Assembly: GCF_000485595.1 (NCBI RefSeq)
Contig: NW_014577556.1
Coordinates: 100,149 to 130,692 of the forward strand
Direction of reading: 5' to 3'
Length of the DNA stretch: 30,544 bases
Source of the DNA: Priapulus caudatus
Lineage: Eukaryota; Priapulida; Priapulimorpha; Priapulimorphida; Priapulidae
The translations under genes and the position numbers were made by a program. The notes below the pieces were generated by a model. That model was given only the letters and a program-made list of their open reading frames with translations, made no database searches and was not told the origin of the DNA. Positions 30,435-30,544 of this stretch are shown here, piece by piece. Every line of letters starts with the position of its first letter. The first letter of the stretch is position 1.

Positions 30435-30544
30435 CAGGGGCGGATCCAAGAATTTCAAAAAGAGGGGGCACCAAATGAGCAATATGTAGTGAAATGTGGG
30501 GGATGATTCGGCGAGAGAGTGGAGCGACCAAGACCGAGCGAGTG
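30435..30544. mobile_element. hAT-like element end (CAGGGGCGGATCCAAG), cut by the window edge
   Basis: The terminus CAGGGGCGGATCCAAG resembles the right end at 27763-27775 read in reverse. The other end lies outside the window. Confidence 0.3.

Overview
This is a eukaryotic, animal-type window. Coding sequence is split by GT-AG introns (plus one GC-AG intron), TATA boxes lie about 30 bp upstream of candidate start sites, long CA/TG and GATA microsatellites are frequent, and foldback and MITE-like elements are scattered throughout. There are no operons, bacterial ribosome sites or CRISPR arrays. The protein style (secreted, low-complexity, tandem-repeat structural proteins) fits a marine or freshwater invertebrate, perhaps a mollusc, but no conserved housekeeping gene is present to prove this.

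Three genes are supported, all on the minus strand. (1) At 24223-19447, gene B has a TATA box, a 5' UTR exon and four coding exons. It encodes a signal peptide, an aromatic-rich N-terminal region and five tandem units of about 122 residues with Tyr/Gly/Gln/Asn-rich linkers. (2) At 15292-7544, gene A is a paralogue with the same exon layout. It has eleven units of about 90 residues arranged as alternating A/B types (540-bp dimer period). (3) At about 4970-883, an unrelated gene carries a 3.2-kb coding exon for a highly charged, disordered, apparently secreted protein whose only cysteines in that exon, apart from one in the signal region, form a C-terminal CPVC. I recognise no named family for any of the three. 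A secreted structural role (matrix, adhesive, thread or similar) is an inference from signal peptides, repeats and composition.

Both paralogues contain patches dense in single-base indels, limited to internal repeat units and one exon. The pattern looks more like unpolished long-read consensus than ordinary pseudogene decay, so the frameshifts in the gene models are probably artefacts.

Intergenic and intronic DNA: 5.4-7.5 kb holds two strong foldbacks sharing a nonamer. At 13.5-14.2 kb a 629-bp MITE-like element sits in intron 1 of gene A. At 14.5 kb there is a relic signal-peptide exon. At 15.4-17.3 kb there is an old tandem duplication, each copy ending in a TG microsatellite. At 17.3-18.7 kb lies a possible hAT-like element. 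From 24.2 kb to the end there is no supportable gene, only microsatellites, minisatellites, short GGCGGATCC-ended elements, a polypyrimidine tract and a large foldback with telomere-like repeats in its loop.
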